A stretch of 64,000 bases of DNA from Methylovulum sp. (GTDB taxonomy: Bacteria > Pseudomonadota > Gammaproteobacteria > Methylococcales > Methylomonadaceae): positions 62,001 to 126,000 of the forward strand of contig NZ_JAQTZU010000010.1 in NCBI RefSeq assembly GCF_028687615.1, read 5' to 3'. A model generated the notes under the pieces. It was not told where the DNA came from. It did no database searches and was given only the letters and a program-made list of their open reading frames with translations. Shown piece by piece: positions 17,194 to 25,120 of this stretch. Position 1 is the first letter of the stretch. Each line of letters starts with the position of its first letter. The translations under genes were made by a program, and so were the position numbers.

Positions 17194-17231
17194 ACGTTTC
17201 TCTGGAAAGGGAAGCGGTGGCTTCAGTTAAG

Positions 17232-17412
17232 GGTTGCAACGTGACCGTCATCATGACGAAGCGGTTCAATCACGTGAAACGTTATTGCGCTCTAGGGTTA
17301 TAGGTTGCAACGTGACCGTCATCATGACGAAGCGGTTCAATCACGTGAAACATTATTGCGCTCTAGGGTTATAGGTTGCAACGTGACCGTCATCATGACG
17401 AAGCGGTTCAAT
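17232..17412. repeat. 71-bp tandem repeat, about 2.5 copies
   Basis: GGTTGCAACGTGACCGTCAT recurs at 17232, 17303 and 17374, a strict 71-bp period. The first two units differ by one base (AACGTTATT vs AACATTATT). Each unit holds the dyad CGTCA-TCA-TGACG and a CACGTG core. It lies upstream of the leftward sirB2-like gene. Confidence 0.9.
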
Positions 17413-17478
17413 ACGGTTTGCGCTTATTTCCAATAATCAACTGGACTGGCGGTAAAAACGTTTTTGTTTTGGTGGCTT

Positions 17479-18372
17479 TTATTTAATTTCCGACAGTAGT
17501 TTTGCCAACTGGCTTTCCGCCTGCCGTGCATAGCCGCCGCCAAACAAATTCAGATGATTCAAAATATGGTAGAGATTGTACAGGATTTTGCGTGTGCTAA
17601 AACCCGGATCTACGGGCCAAGCCGATTGATAGGCGGCATAAAAGTCCCGGTCAAATCCGCCGAACAATTCGGTCATTGCCAAATCGGTTTCGCGGTCACC
17701 GTAATAACAGGCGGGGTCAAAAATAACGGGACGGCCTTGTTGGTCAACGGCGGTGTTGCCGCCCCATAAATCGCCGTGCAACAGGGAGGGTGTGGGGTGG
17801 TAGCTGCTAAAAAATGCGTTGATATGTCCGCAAAGTTGTTCGCCCAGTGATTGCAGGCGTCCGCCATAGCCATTGGCTTTTGCCAGATTTAATTGGACGC
17901 CAAGACGTTGGTCGCGCCAGAAAGTGGGCCAATCTGCGTGTTGCCGGTTGCTTTGCGGTGTGCTACCGATGGTGTTGTCACGATGCCAACCAAAATACGC
18001 TTGTTGCGGCTGGTGCATCAGAGCCAGTTGTTGTCCTAATAAACGGCTGGTGGTGCTTGTGTTTGCGCCCCAGACAATGTGTTCCATCACCAAAAACGCA
18101 TGGCCTTCGGTTTTGCCAGATACGATGGGGAGGGGGACACGCAGTGTTTGGGAGGCGGCCAGTTCATGTAATCCGGCTTGCTCCGCTTCAAACATGTCTA
18201 ATAACTGGGGGCGGTTGAGTTTGACAAAATAGCTTTGCTCACCACCTTGTAAACGGAAGGCGGAATTGATGTCGCCTCCGGTTATGGGCTGTGCTACCAG
18301 CGGCTCAAAATGTTTGCCCGTGGCTGTGCTGATCTGTTTGGCAACGTCTTTAAAAGTATCCTGATGTTTCAC
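17479..18372 (-). CDS. Fructosamine kinase family protein
   Basis: A 297-aa kinase of the fructosamine-3-kinase/aminoglycoside-phosphotransferase fold: PITGGDINSAFRL is the nucleotide loop, FVKLN carries the ATP lysine, LLHGDLWGGNTAVD is the catalytic loop and PVIFDPACYYGDRETDLAM the metal-binding DxD region. Bacterial members phosphorylate ribulosamine or fructosamine adducts on proteins so that the sugar is released (deglycation). The start is a GTG at 18372 with a weak ribosome binding site. It ends 285 bp before the sirB2-like gene. Confidence 0.88.
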   Translation of the reverse strand: MKHQDTFKDVAKQISTATGKHFEPLVAQPITGGDINSAFRLQGGEQSYFVKLNRPQLLDMFEAEQAGLHELAASQTLRVPLPIVSGKTEGHAFLVMEHIVWGANTSTTSRLLGQQLALMHQPQQAYFGWHRDNTIGSTPQSNRQHADWPTFWRDQRLGVQLNLAKANGYGGRLQSLGEQLCGHINAFFSSYHPTPSLLHGDLWGGNTAVDQQGRPVIFDPACYYGDRETDLAMTELFGGFDRDFYAAYQSAWPVDPGFSTRKILYNLYHILNHLNLFGGGYARQAESQLAKLLSEIK

Positions 18373-18443
18373 TTAGGTTTTCGTTAAGACAAGTTTGGGC
18401 GGAAGTCCAAAATATCCAACCCATTCGCCCTAAAGTTTGGATT

Positions 18444-19253
18444 CTACGCCAAGACAAATTTTAAACCAATCAACAATAAAATGGTTGCCAATACGGGACG
18501 CAAGAATCGCTCAGGGATTTTCGCGCTCAGATGGCTGCCTATCCAAATGCCTGGTATGGAGCCGACCAGCAAACTGCCCAACAAGACCAAATCCACGTTG
18601 CCCAAGCTGAGATGCCCAAGACCGGCAACGGCGGTGAGCGGGATGGCATGGGCTAGATCGGTGCCGACAATTTTGACGGTTTTCATTTTAGGATACAAGA
18701 ATAATAGCGCGACGGTTCCTAATGCACCTGCGCCAACGGAAGATAAAGTCACCAGGATACCTAAGACAGCACCGGTCAAGATCGTCGCCGGAATTTGCAG
18801 GTGATGAAAACGTCCGATAACTTCAAGATTGTCTTCATCTTCTACAGGGATGACAACTTTTTCTGCCCTGTGCATCATGACACTGCGCACCAGCAAAGAG
18901 ACTGCCGTCAGCAACAGCGCGATACCCAGCGTGAAAGTGATCGCCACCGTGGTTTCTTTGCCGACATCCATAAAATGTTTTAGCACCAGCAATGTTGAGA
19001 TGGCAAAAGGAATGCTGCCCGCCGCCATCCAGGTGACCACTTTCCAATCGACTGAGCTGTGTTTGGTATGGTGTACCCAAACGCCGCCGGTTTTGGTGAT
19101 CGCGGCAAACAATAAATCCGTGCCGACGGCGACCGATGGCTTGAAACCAAATAAAAATACCAATAACGGCGTCATTAACGAACCACCACCGACTCCGGTA
19201 ACACCGACTAAAAGCCCGACCAATAGCCCGGAAAAAGAATATGCTAAATTCAT
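18444..19253 (-). CDS. TauE/SafE (TSUP) family exporter
   Basis: A 269-aa membrane protein with about eight transmembrane helices and the two-fold TSUP repeat: GLLVGLLVGVTGVGGGSLMTP near the start and LGILVTLSSVGAGALGTVAL in the second half. The family exports sulfite or organosulfonates, or permeates sulfur compounds. It is divergent from the CysB-type regulator across 117 bp holding a dyad, which suggests control by sulfur status; that link is inference. Confidence 0.88.
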   Translation of the reverse strand: MNLAYSFSGLLVGLLVGVTGVGGGSLMTPLLVFLFGFKPSVAVGTDLLFAAITKTGGVWVHHTKHSSVDWKVVTWMAAGSIPFAISTLLVLKHFMDVGKETTVAITFTLGIALLLTAVSLLVRSVMMHRAEKVVIPVEDEDNLEVIGRFHHLQIPATILTGAVLGILVTLSSVGAGALGTVALLFLYPKMKTVKIVGTDLAHAIPLTAVAGLGHLSLGNVDLVLLGSLLVGSIPGIWIGSHLSAKIPERFLRPVLATILLLIGLKFVLA

Positions 19254-19310
19254 AAGAAATAATGTCTGCCGTTGTTAAAATTAGATGACGGCATCTTATC
19301 AGCGGTTTTC

Positions 19311-19358
19311 TATAACTATTAATGATATGTTATTCTATAGTTATATCTTTTAGTTATA
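19311..19358. promoter_or_regulatory. Candidate CysB-type operator between tauE-like gene and cysB
   Basis: TATAACTAT (19311) pairs with ATAGTTATA (19337) and TAGTTATA recurs at 19351. LysR-type regulators bind such spaced dyads in divergent intergenic regions. Position near both start codons supports regulation of both genes. Confidence 0.45.
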
Positions 19359-19370
19359 TAAAACTTGGCT

Positions 19371-20324
19371 ATGAAGCTACATCAGCTACGCTATGTGCGT
19401 GAAATCGCACGCCAGAATTTGAATATTTCCCAGGCCGCCGAAATCCTCCATACTTCACAATCGGGAATCAGCAAGCAGATCCAATTGTTGGAGGAAGAAT
19501 TGAACCTGCATGTTTTTGAGCGCAACGGCAAGCGTTTAACGGGGGTCACCGAGTCGGGGAAATTGATTTTAACGTTGGCTGAGAGGGCATTGCGGGAAAT
19601 TGAAAATATCAAACGGGTTAGCGAGGAGTTCAGCCAAAAAGAAACGGGCAGCTTGACCTTGGCGACCACGCACACGCAGGCACGTTACCGGTTGCCATCG
19701 GCGGTACAGGCGTTTATACAGCGTTATCCCGATGTGAAGCTGCATATCCATCAAGGCAATCCCACGCAAGTTGCCGAACAGGTTGCCAGAGGCGAGGCCG
19801 ATATTGGCATTGCCACCGAAGTGATCAGCAGTTATGACAAGTTGTTGTGCTTCCCATGTTATCAATGGAACCGCTGCATCATTGCCCCGCATTCGCATCC
19901 ATTGTTCAATGACCTGCCGTTGACCTTGGAAAAAATCTCCCAATACCCGCTCATTACTTATGATTTCACTTTTACCGGGGGGTCTGTGGTCAATCGGGTG
20001 TTTGCCGAGGCGGGTTTAGTCCCGAATGTGGTGCTGACAGCAATTGATGCCGATGTGATTAAAACGTATGTCAACCTGGGTTTGGGGATCGGCTTGTTGG
20101 CGAATATCGCATTCGACCCTGAACGTGACGGCGGCTTGGGCATCATTGACGCCAGCCATCTTTTTCCTTCCAGCACCACCTATCTTGGCCTACGCCGCGA
20201 TGTTTATTTACGCGGTTATATGTATGAATTAATTCAATTGCTTGCGCCGCAGTTTGACCGTAAGGCCATTGATGCGGGATTACAGGGCACGGCAATTAAC
20301 CGGATTTGCTTTGAAGCTGTTTAG
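19371..20324 (+). CDS. cysB: CysB-type LysR transcriptional regulator
   Basis: A 317-aa LysR-family protein. The N-terminal helix-turn-helix covers residues 1-60 (KLHQLRYVREIA...SQAAEILHTSQSGISKQIQ) and the periplasmic-binding-like effector domain contains TTHTQARYRLP and YDFTFTGGSVVNRVF, matching CysB/Cbl. CysB activates sulfate assimilation with N-acetylserine as inducer and sulfide as antagonist. The ATG at 19371 is preferred over the track TTG at 19365. Divergent from a TauE-type exporter. It could be the paralogue Cbl, but the length and start favour CysB. Confidence 0.86.
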   Translation: MKLHQLRYVREIARQNLNISQAAEILHTSQSGISKQIQLLEEELNLHVFERNGKRLTGVTESGKLILTLAERALREIENIKRVSEEFSQKETGSLTLATTHTQARYRLPSAVQAFIQRYPDVKLHIHQGNPTQVAEQVARGEADIGIATEVISSYDKLLCFPCYQWNRCIIAPHSHPLFNDLPLTLEKISQYPLITYDFTFTGGSVVNRVFAEAGLVPNVVLTAIDADVIKTYVNLGLGIGLLANIAFDPERDGGLGIIDASHLFPSSTTYLGLRRDVYLRGYMYELIQLLAPQFDRKAIDAGLQGTAINRICFEAV

Positions 20325-20451
20325 CGGTCCGCTGGCAAGAAAAATAAAGTATTCTGGATGCTTTAAGGTATAATCGCCCACTCAAAAAGGGGGCTTTAAT
20401 AAAGAATAACCTACCCCCAAGCTTCCTAAAGTTATTCGGATATTGAGAGTT

Positions 20452-20781
20452 ATGAAAAAAGTGAACGTTGCGTTGGTCAGGTTGCTACAGTTTGTGGTTT
20501 TTGTTTTGTTTACGTTTATGGTGATCGCTTATTTTGGGGCGATGGTGTTATTGCCGCTTGATGCCATAGTGATGTTGACTAAGCTGATGGGGCTTTTCGG
20601 TTTGCACGGTTTCATCAGTGCCTTGATTGCTGTTCCGGCGGTCGGTTATTTATGTCTTATGGTTTACAAAACACCAAGTTTGTGCCAAATGGTCGTTGAC
20701 ACCGGTGTCGATTTGGTGAAAACCGGTAAAGCCAGGGTTGAGGCTTTTAATGAGATTGCCAATGCAGTAAACGCTGGATAG
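20452..20781 (+). CDS. Small membrane protein of unknown function
   Basis: A 109-aa protein starting MKKVNVALVRLLQFVVFVLF, with two predicted transmembrane helices (about 10-38 and 48-72) and a soluble tail VDTGVDLVKTGKARVEAFNE. I recognise no family. The ATG at 20452 has GAGAG upstream; the track's TTG at 20443 is less likely. A terminator-like hairpin follows 23 bp after the stop, so it is probably a monocistronic transcript. Confidence 0.6.
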   Translation: MKKVNVALVRLLQFVVFVLFTFMVIAYFGAMVLLPLDAIVMLTKLMGLFGLHGFISALIAVPAVGYLCLMVYKTPSLCQMVVDTGVDLVKTGKARVEAFNEIANAVNAG

Positions 20782-20803
20782 CCCCGTTTTAATTGGGTCA
20801 AAC

Positions 20804-20834
20804 AGGGTGTGCCGGTGACGGTGCGCCCTTTTTT
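20804..20834 (+). terminator. Rho-independent terminator after the small membrane protein gene
   Basis: AGGGTGTGCCG-GTGA-CGGTGCGCCCT forms an 11-bp stem (with G-U pairs) followed by six T. It faces the end of the convergent carboxylesterase gene. Confidence 0.75.
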
Positions 20835-20847
20835 ATGCCTGATGGTT

Positions 20848-21522
20848 TTATGCTTGATGGAAACATGAGTTTATAAATGCCGCAATATGATGTATTTCTT
20901 CGACGCAGACTGAATGTTCCATCAGGTAATCATGCCATTTGATCTGGTATTCCAGTGCTTCCAAGGAATCAAAAGCCGCTTTGGCGGTTTCAATGTCCAC
21001 CACGCTGTCGAGGATGCCATGCGCCATAAAAATGGGGGTGCTGTAATTTGTTGCACTGCCTTCGGATTTGAGTTGCTCGACAGTCGGCAAATAAGTCGAT
21101 AACGCGACAATTCCCGCCAGTTTTTTGGGGTAGCGCAAACCCGCATGGAGTGCGATGACGCCCCCTTGCGAAAATCCCGCGAGCAAAATGTGTTCCGAAG
21201 CAATGCCTAAGGCAATTTCCCGTCCAATAAGCCGGTTGATGGCCTCGGCAGATTGGTATATGCCTGGGATATCGACTTTTCTAACCAGTGTGGCTTCGAA
21301 AATGTCGTACCATGAGCGTATCTTGGCACCGCGATTGATTGTTACTGGCTGGATAGGGGCGTTAGGAAATATAAAGTGGATATGGGCTACGGCCTGTAAA
21401 TGCAGTTCTGGCACAATGGTTTCAAAATCATGGCCATCCGCCCCTAAGCCGTGCAGCCAGATGACGGAGTATTTGTGTGCCGCAGTAGGCAAGATTTCAA
21501 CGAGGGTGAGTTCAGAGGGCAT
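20848..21522 (-). CDS. Alpha/beta-hydrolase carboxylesterase
   Basis: A 224-aa phospholipase/carboxylesterase-family hydrolase: SVIWLHGLGADGHDF is the oxyanion-hole region, LLAGFSQGGVIALHAGL holds the nucleophile serine (GFSQG), HGILDSVVDI supplies the aspartate and MEHSVCVEEIHHI the histidine. It hydrolyses short-chain carboxylic esters or possibly acyl-thioesters. No operon partner. The natural substrate is not readable. Confidence 0.86.
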   Translation of the reverse strand: MPSELTLVEILPTAAHKYSVIWLHGLGADGHDFETIVPELHLQAVAHIHFIFPNAPIQPVTINRGAKIRSWYDIFEATLVRKVDIPGIYQSAEAINRLIGREIALGIASEHILLAGFSQGGVIALHAGLRYPKKLAGIVALSTYLPTVEQLKSEGSATNYSTPIFMAHGILDSVVDIETAKAAFDSLEALEYQIKWHDYLMEHSVCVEEIHHIAAFINSCFHQA

Positions 21523-21722
21523 GGCGGTCTTAAAAATAGGAGTTTAGAGTGGGTTCGGTTGCAAACGGACGGATAACAGTCGGCTTAATTTACCATTAGT
21601 TGTCGGCAAATCAATAAGGAAACAATATTTGCGTGTCCCATTGATACAGGCCATCGCCGCTTTTAAGGCGAATGTTAGTACAATATCAGCTTCACACTTC
21701 ATTTTATGAGCCAACGCCCGCC

Positions 21723-22040
21723 ATGATAGATCATATTTTTTTAATCGCCTTATTAGTGCTTGGTTTTTTATATTGGTACCACGGTCAAAAAGTGAAGCAA
21801 ATCGCTTACCAAGCAACCCAGGCGTATTGCCAGTCCGTAGACGTGCAAATGCTTGATGATTACATTGCAGGGCATGGCCTGTGGTTAAAAAGGGATAAGA
21901 CAGGGAAAATGCGCTTGCAACGCACGTTTGCGTTTGAATTTTCGTCTACTGGCGAACAGCGGTATAACGGCAAAATCATCATGTTAGGCCAACAAGTCGA
22001 TGCGATTGTCATGGAGCCGTATCGGGTGGATTTTAATTGA
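21723..22040 (+). CDS. DUF3301 domain protein
   Basis: A 105-aa protein: one N-terminal transmembrane helix (DHIFLIALLVLGFLYWYHGQ), then QATQAYCQSVDVQMLDDYIA and RLQRTFAFEFSSTGEQRYNG, which match DUF3301. The function is unknown. The ATG at 21723 follows the family start; the track extension of 17 residues is atypical. The next gene, a zinc-ribbon protein, begins 28 bp later and is probably co-transcribed. Confidence 0.78.
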   Translation: MIDHIFLIALLVLGFLYWYHGQKVKQIAYQATQAYCQSVDVQMLDDYIAGHGLWLKRDKTGKMRLQRTFAFEFSSTGEQRYNGKIIMLGQQVDAIVMEPYRVDFN

Positions 22041-22068
22041 TCCCAGGCGCTAATATCAGGAGTTTGTC

Positions 22069-22356
22069 ATGAAAAAATGCCCTTCATGTGGTCACGAAAC
22101 CGACCAACAAGAGATGCGCTGTCCTGAATGTGGCAGTTTTTATTCGAAAATTATTGAACTGATAGAGCAGGAAGTGGCGGAGGAAGAGCGGCAAAGTGTT
22201 AAGGGCCGTTGCCGTAGGATTTTGAATTCCGATAATAAACTGCACTCGATCAAGTTTGAATTTGAACAATTTAAGGCAGGTTTGACGTTGCAGGCTAAAA
22301 TTACGTTGTGGGTGATTTTTGCGTTTGTATTTGCGTTGATGGTTATTGTTTTGTAA
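22069..22356 (+). CDS. Zinc-ribbon protein with C-terminal membrane helix
   Basis: A 95-aa protein. Residues 1-25 form a CxxC...CxxC zinc ribbon (KCPSCGHETDQQEMRCPECG), an acidic helix follows (IELIEQEVAEEERQ), and the last 20 residues are a transmembrane segment (ITLWVIFAFVFALMVIVL). A tail-anchored metal-binding protein of unknown role. Good ribosome binding site (AGGAG). A TTGAA microsatellite begins 5 bp after the stop. Confidence 0.65.
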   Translation: MKKCPSCGHETDQQEMRCPECGSFYSKIIELIEQEVAEEERQSVKGRCRRILNSDNKLHSIKFEFEQFKAGLTLQAKITLWVIFAFVFALMVIVL

Positions 22357-22360
22357 CTTA

Positions 22361-22414
22361 TTGAATTGAAATGAATTGAATTGAATTGAATTGAATTGAA
22401 TTGAATTGGATTGG
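22361..22414. repeat. TTGAA pentanucleotide microsatellite
   Basis: TTGAA units run from 22361, interrupted once (ATGAA) near 22371 and ending in TTGGA variants. It lies in the 3' flank of the zinc-ribbon gene, outside any frame. Confidence 0.9.
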
Positions 22415-22565
22415 ATTTATTTTTATGCTTTACATATTCTTAAGCACCAATGATGGGCAAAAAATATATGCTGCCCATGACTTTAGCTTGTAAAAAAATG
22501 GGTTTCTTGTAAAAGCGGCGGGCAATGCCTTTGTTGAAATAAACCGATACAGATAGCATCTTTTG

Positions 22566-22691
22566 GGTAGTCCTGCCATCGGAATGATTTGTAAAAAGTC
22601 AAACTTGCCGTTTTATGGGCACGACTGCGCTTCCTTAAAGGACGCGCAGTCGTCTCAGTGAATGCCTTATCATTCCGATTGCAGGACTACC
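22566..22691. mobile_element. 126-bp insertion element with 8-bp target duplication
   Basis: GGTAGTCCTGCCATCGGAAT at the left and ATTCCGATTGCAGGACTACC at the right form 23-bp inverted ends with one mismatch. ATCTTTTG occurs immediately outside both ends (22558-22565 and 22692-22699), an 8-bp target duplication. The centre is a second palindrome, CGACTGCGC/GCGCAGTCG. No coding capacity; a MITE. Confidence 0.82.
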
Positions 22692-22765
22692 ATCTTTTGA
22701 AGGGATATTATCCGCCGACCCGCACTTTAAGTTGTAAGAGTTGGCTTGACACGAACCTGCTTGAA

Positions 22766-23026
22766 TTACATTTCTTCTTTACCGGTTAGCCGTTGTTCTA
22801 TTTCAATAACGCGTTTTTCCAGATCTTCGAGTTTGGAGCGGGTTTTAGCCAGAACCATTTTCTGGACTTCAAATTCTTCACGGGCCACCAAATCCAATTT
22901 GCTTAATGCACTTTGTAAAATGGCGTGGAAGTTTTTTTCCAGGTCTTCTTTAAGATTGTTTAAACCGGGCGGAATGGCACCAGCTAAACGGTTGGCAATA
23001 TCATCTATGGCTTTAGGGTCAAACAT
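22766..23026 (-). CDS. ubiK: Ubiquinone biosynthesis accessory factor UbiK
   Basis: An 86-aa BMFP-domain protein (formerly YqiC): FDPKAIDDIANRLAGAIPPG then a long coiled coil ending LEKRVIEIEQRLTG. UbiK partners UbiJ in the cytosolic ubiquinone-synthesis complex. The ATG at 23026 gives the standard start. It lies 30 bp downstream of the MarR-type gene on the same strand and may share its transcript. Confidence 0.85.
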   Translation of the reverse strand: MFDPKAIDDIANRLAGAIPPGLNNLKEDLEKNFHAILQSALSKLDLVAREEFEVQKMVLAKTRSKLEDLEKRVIEIEQRLTGKEEM

Positions 23027-23056
23027 GCGGGTTCTCACATTGAAAAAAAAGGCCTA

Positions 23057-23650
23057 CTAAAAAAGAGGTTTAGTAGATAAATTAAAGTCATCAGCCAGAA
23101 CATGCTCACGACATATTTTCTTTGAATCGTTTTGGCTTAATGGCAACTGGGTTAAATTGCATAAATAATGGTCTTCCACTTCGACGAAATTAACACAGGA
23201 ATGGCAGACCCCAAAACTTTTGGTATTGTTGGCTTTTTGTAATTCGATAAGGATTTCGTTCAATGCCGCTTCAATAGTCGTAAATCCGTGTGAGGAAATG
23301 GCGGCTTGCGCCTGGGCGAATACGTCAACGGGCTTAAGTTCATCCAGCAATTGCTTGCCTTGTGTCGATAAAGCCAGATGCACAACGCGACCGTCTTGGC
23401 TGTCCTGGCTTTTTTCGACATAATTTTTACGTTCAAGCACTTGAATCGATTGGGAAATAGTGCCTTTGGTCATGCCTAGGTATTCAGCCACGGCAGCAGG
23501 GGTGTCGCTGAAACGGTTGCAGGTCGATAAATAATCCAAAACTTGGATATGTACTGGCTGCAAACCGATTGCGGCATATTTTTTACGCTCTTCCGAGCGT
23601 AACAAGTTGCTGATGCGCTCGATGAGCCTAAAAGAATTTAACTCGTGCAT
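23057..23650 (-). CDS. MarR-family regulator with C-terminal cysteine cluster
   Basis: A 197-aa protein. Residues 1-140 are a winged-helix MarR domain (PVHIQVLDYLSTC, MTKGTISQSIQVLERKNYVE, DGRVVHLALS). The last about 45 residues add FGVCHSCVNFVEVEDHYLC...KICREH, a C-x2-C-x11-C-x15-C arrangement that could bind zinc or an iron-sulfur cluster; I infer a redox or metal sensor. Its start codon follows the speE stop directly (TAA-ATG), so translation is likely coupled. Confidence 0.78.
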   Translation of the reverse strand: MHELNSFRLIERISNLLRSEERKKYAAIGLQPVHIQVLDYLSTCNRFSDTPAAVAEYLGMTKGTISQSIQVLERKNYVEKSQDSQDGRVVHLALSTQGKQLLDELKPVDVFAQAQAAISSHGFTTIEAALNEILIELQKANNTKSFGVCHSCVNFVEVEDHYLCNLTQLPLSQNDSKKICREHVLADDFNLSTKPLF

Positions 23651-24499
23651 TTATAGGGAAAAAGCCTTTTTAAAAAATTCTGGTTGCGCCAATGCCGCTT
23701 TGTGGATATCAGCGTTGTAATAGCGGGTATCGAAAGGCTTGTTAGCGGCATCCAATTCGCGGAAGTTTGCCAAGCTGGATTTACTGGCAATGGTCGCGCT
23801 CCACCAACCTGATGGGTAGATACATTGTGGGAAAAACAGCGTCTGCAAATACCCAAGGCCCGCAGAACTCATCGCATCTCGCATTTCACCTATCAATTTT
23901 AGGTGAAGCAAGGCTGATTCGCTTTGCTGGACAACCATGCCGTGTTCTGTCAGGCAGTTGAAGCAATCTTGGTAAAACGCTTTGCTGAACAAGCCTTCCG
24001 CAGGGCCGACGGGATCTGTGCTGTCGACAATAATGATATCGACAGAATTGGGTTCGGCGTCTTTGACCCATTTGATGCCGTCGATAAATTTCAATTCCGC
24101 GCGTGGGTCGCTGTTTGATTCACAAAGTTCAGGGAAATAAATTTCAGCAAGGCGGGTCACCCGTTCGTCAATATCGATCTGGATGGCTTGTTCAATCGAG
24201 CTATGTTTCAACACTTCTTTTAAAGTGCCGCAATCACCGCCGCCGATAATCCATACTCTTTTAGGTTCAGGATGCGTGAATAAGGCCGGATGGCTGATCA
24301 TTTCGTGATAAAAGAAATTATCGCGGGTGGATACCATCGTGCAGCCGTCAATGACCATCAGGTTGCCGAAACCTTCGGTTTCATAAATTTCCAAAAACTG
24401 GAACGCCGATTGTTCCCCGTGCAGTTTCTTTTTTATCTTTAAAGAGAAGGCGGAGTCGGCACCAGGTAATTCTTCGGTAAACCAATCTGAAGGGTTCAT
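23651..24499 (-). CDS. speE: Polyamine aminopropyltransferase (spermidine synthase)
   Basis: A 282-aa enzyme: start WFTEELPGADSAFSLKIKKK, SAM-type binding segment VWIIGGGDCGTLKEVLKH, catalytic DSTDPVGPAEGLF and QSESALLHLKL. It transfers the aminopropyl group from decarboxylated SAM to putrescine. No speD or speA nearby. The downstream MarR-type gene abuts it. Upstream are about 270 bp without a gene. Confidence 0.93.
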   Translation of the reverse strand: MNPSDWFTEELPGADSAFSLKIKKKLHGEQSAFQFLEIYETEGFGNLMVIDGCTMVSTRDNFFYHEMISHPALFTHPEPKRVWIIGGGDCGTLKEVLKHSSIEQAIQIDIDERVTRLAEIYFPELCESNSDPRAELKFIDGIKWVKDAEPNSVDIIIVDSTDPVGPAEGLFSKAFYQDCFNCLTEHGMVVQQSESALLHLKLIGEMRDAMSSAGLGYLQTLFFPQCIYPSGWWSATIASKSSLANFRELDAANKPFDTRYYNADIHKAALAQPEFFKKAFSL

Positions 24500-24771
24500 G
24501 TATGTTTCCTAATAAGTAAATAAATTAAGTGGCTATTATATTAGTATCAATTCGATTTTGAGTAGTGTTATCGGGGTTGCTTATAGAAAGCAGGGGTTTT
24601 GACAAAAATTACCATAAGTTTTGATTTGGACGAAATAGGGGGAAGGGGTATTTTTACGGAAATTATTGGCAATACCACTAGTTTTTTAGGTGTGTGGATA
24701 GTATTTATTGCCATTGAAAGTATTTTTGAGACTGGATAAAGACGATTTAAGTAAATTTATTAAACAATCTG
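24500..24771. other. Gene-free region between speE and the tRNA cluster
   Basis: AT-rich; presumably holds the speE promoter. I see no open frame, no repeat and no clear hairpin before the tRNA promoter at 24772. Confidence 0.5.
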
Positions 24772-24800
24772 TTGACATTATAAAGCTTGTTTACGATAAT
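24772..24800 (+). promoter_or_regulatory. Sigma70 promoter of the tRNA-tuf operon
   Basis: TTGACA, 17-nt spacer, GATAAT; the spacing and a start point near 24807 place the transcript 5' end about 13 nt before tRNA-Tyr. Confidence 0.85.
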
Positions 24801-24819
24801 GTAGAGCTTACCCGATACT

Positions 24820-24904
24820 GGAGGGGTTCCCGAGCGGCCAAAGGGATCAGACTGTAAATCTGCCGGCTCTGCCTTCGGAGGTTCGAATCCTCCCCCCTCC
24901 ACCA
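24820..24904 (+). tRNA. tRNA-Tyr (GUA)
   Basis: 85 nt with encoded CCA, long variable arm (class II), T-loop GTTCGAATC and anticodon loop CTGTAAA giving GUA. First of three tRNAs before tuf, as in the enterobacterial tyrU-glyT-thrT-tufB unit. Confidence 0.96.
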
Positions 24905-24924
24905 TCTCATATTTTTAGTTAAAA

Positions 24925-24998
24925 GCGGGTGTAGTTCAATGGTAGAACTCCAGCCTTCCAAGCTGATCACGTGGGTTCGATTCCCATCACCCGCTCCA
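24925..24998 (+). tRNA. tRNA-Gly (UCC)
   Basis: 74 nt; acceptor GCGGGTG/CACCCGC, encoded CCA, anticodon loop CTTCCAA giving UCC. Lies 20 nt after tRNA-Tyr in the same transcript. Confidence 0.96.
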
Positions 24999-25011
24999 AT
25001 TATTGGGTTGT

Positions 25012-25087
<76 letters not shown>

Positions 25088-25120
25088 TTTGCAATGTCGA
25101 TAGATTAAAGGTGTATTTTC

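Noticed and set aside
17232-17412. CRISPR array
   Set aside because: Units are uninterrupted 71-bp tandem copies without variable spacers, and no cas gene is nearby.
22361-22414. Phase-variable coding repeat
   Set aside because: The TTGAA repeat is downstream of the stop codon and not in a promoter position for any called gene.
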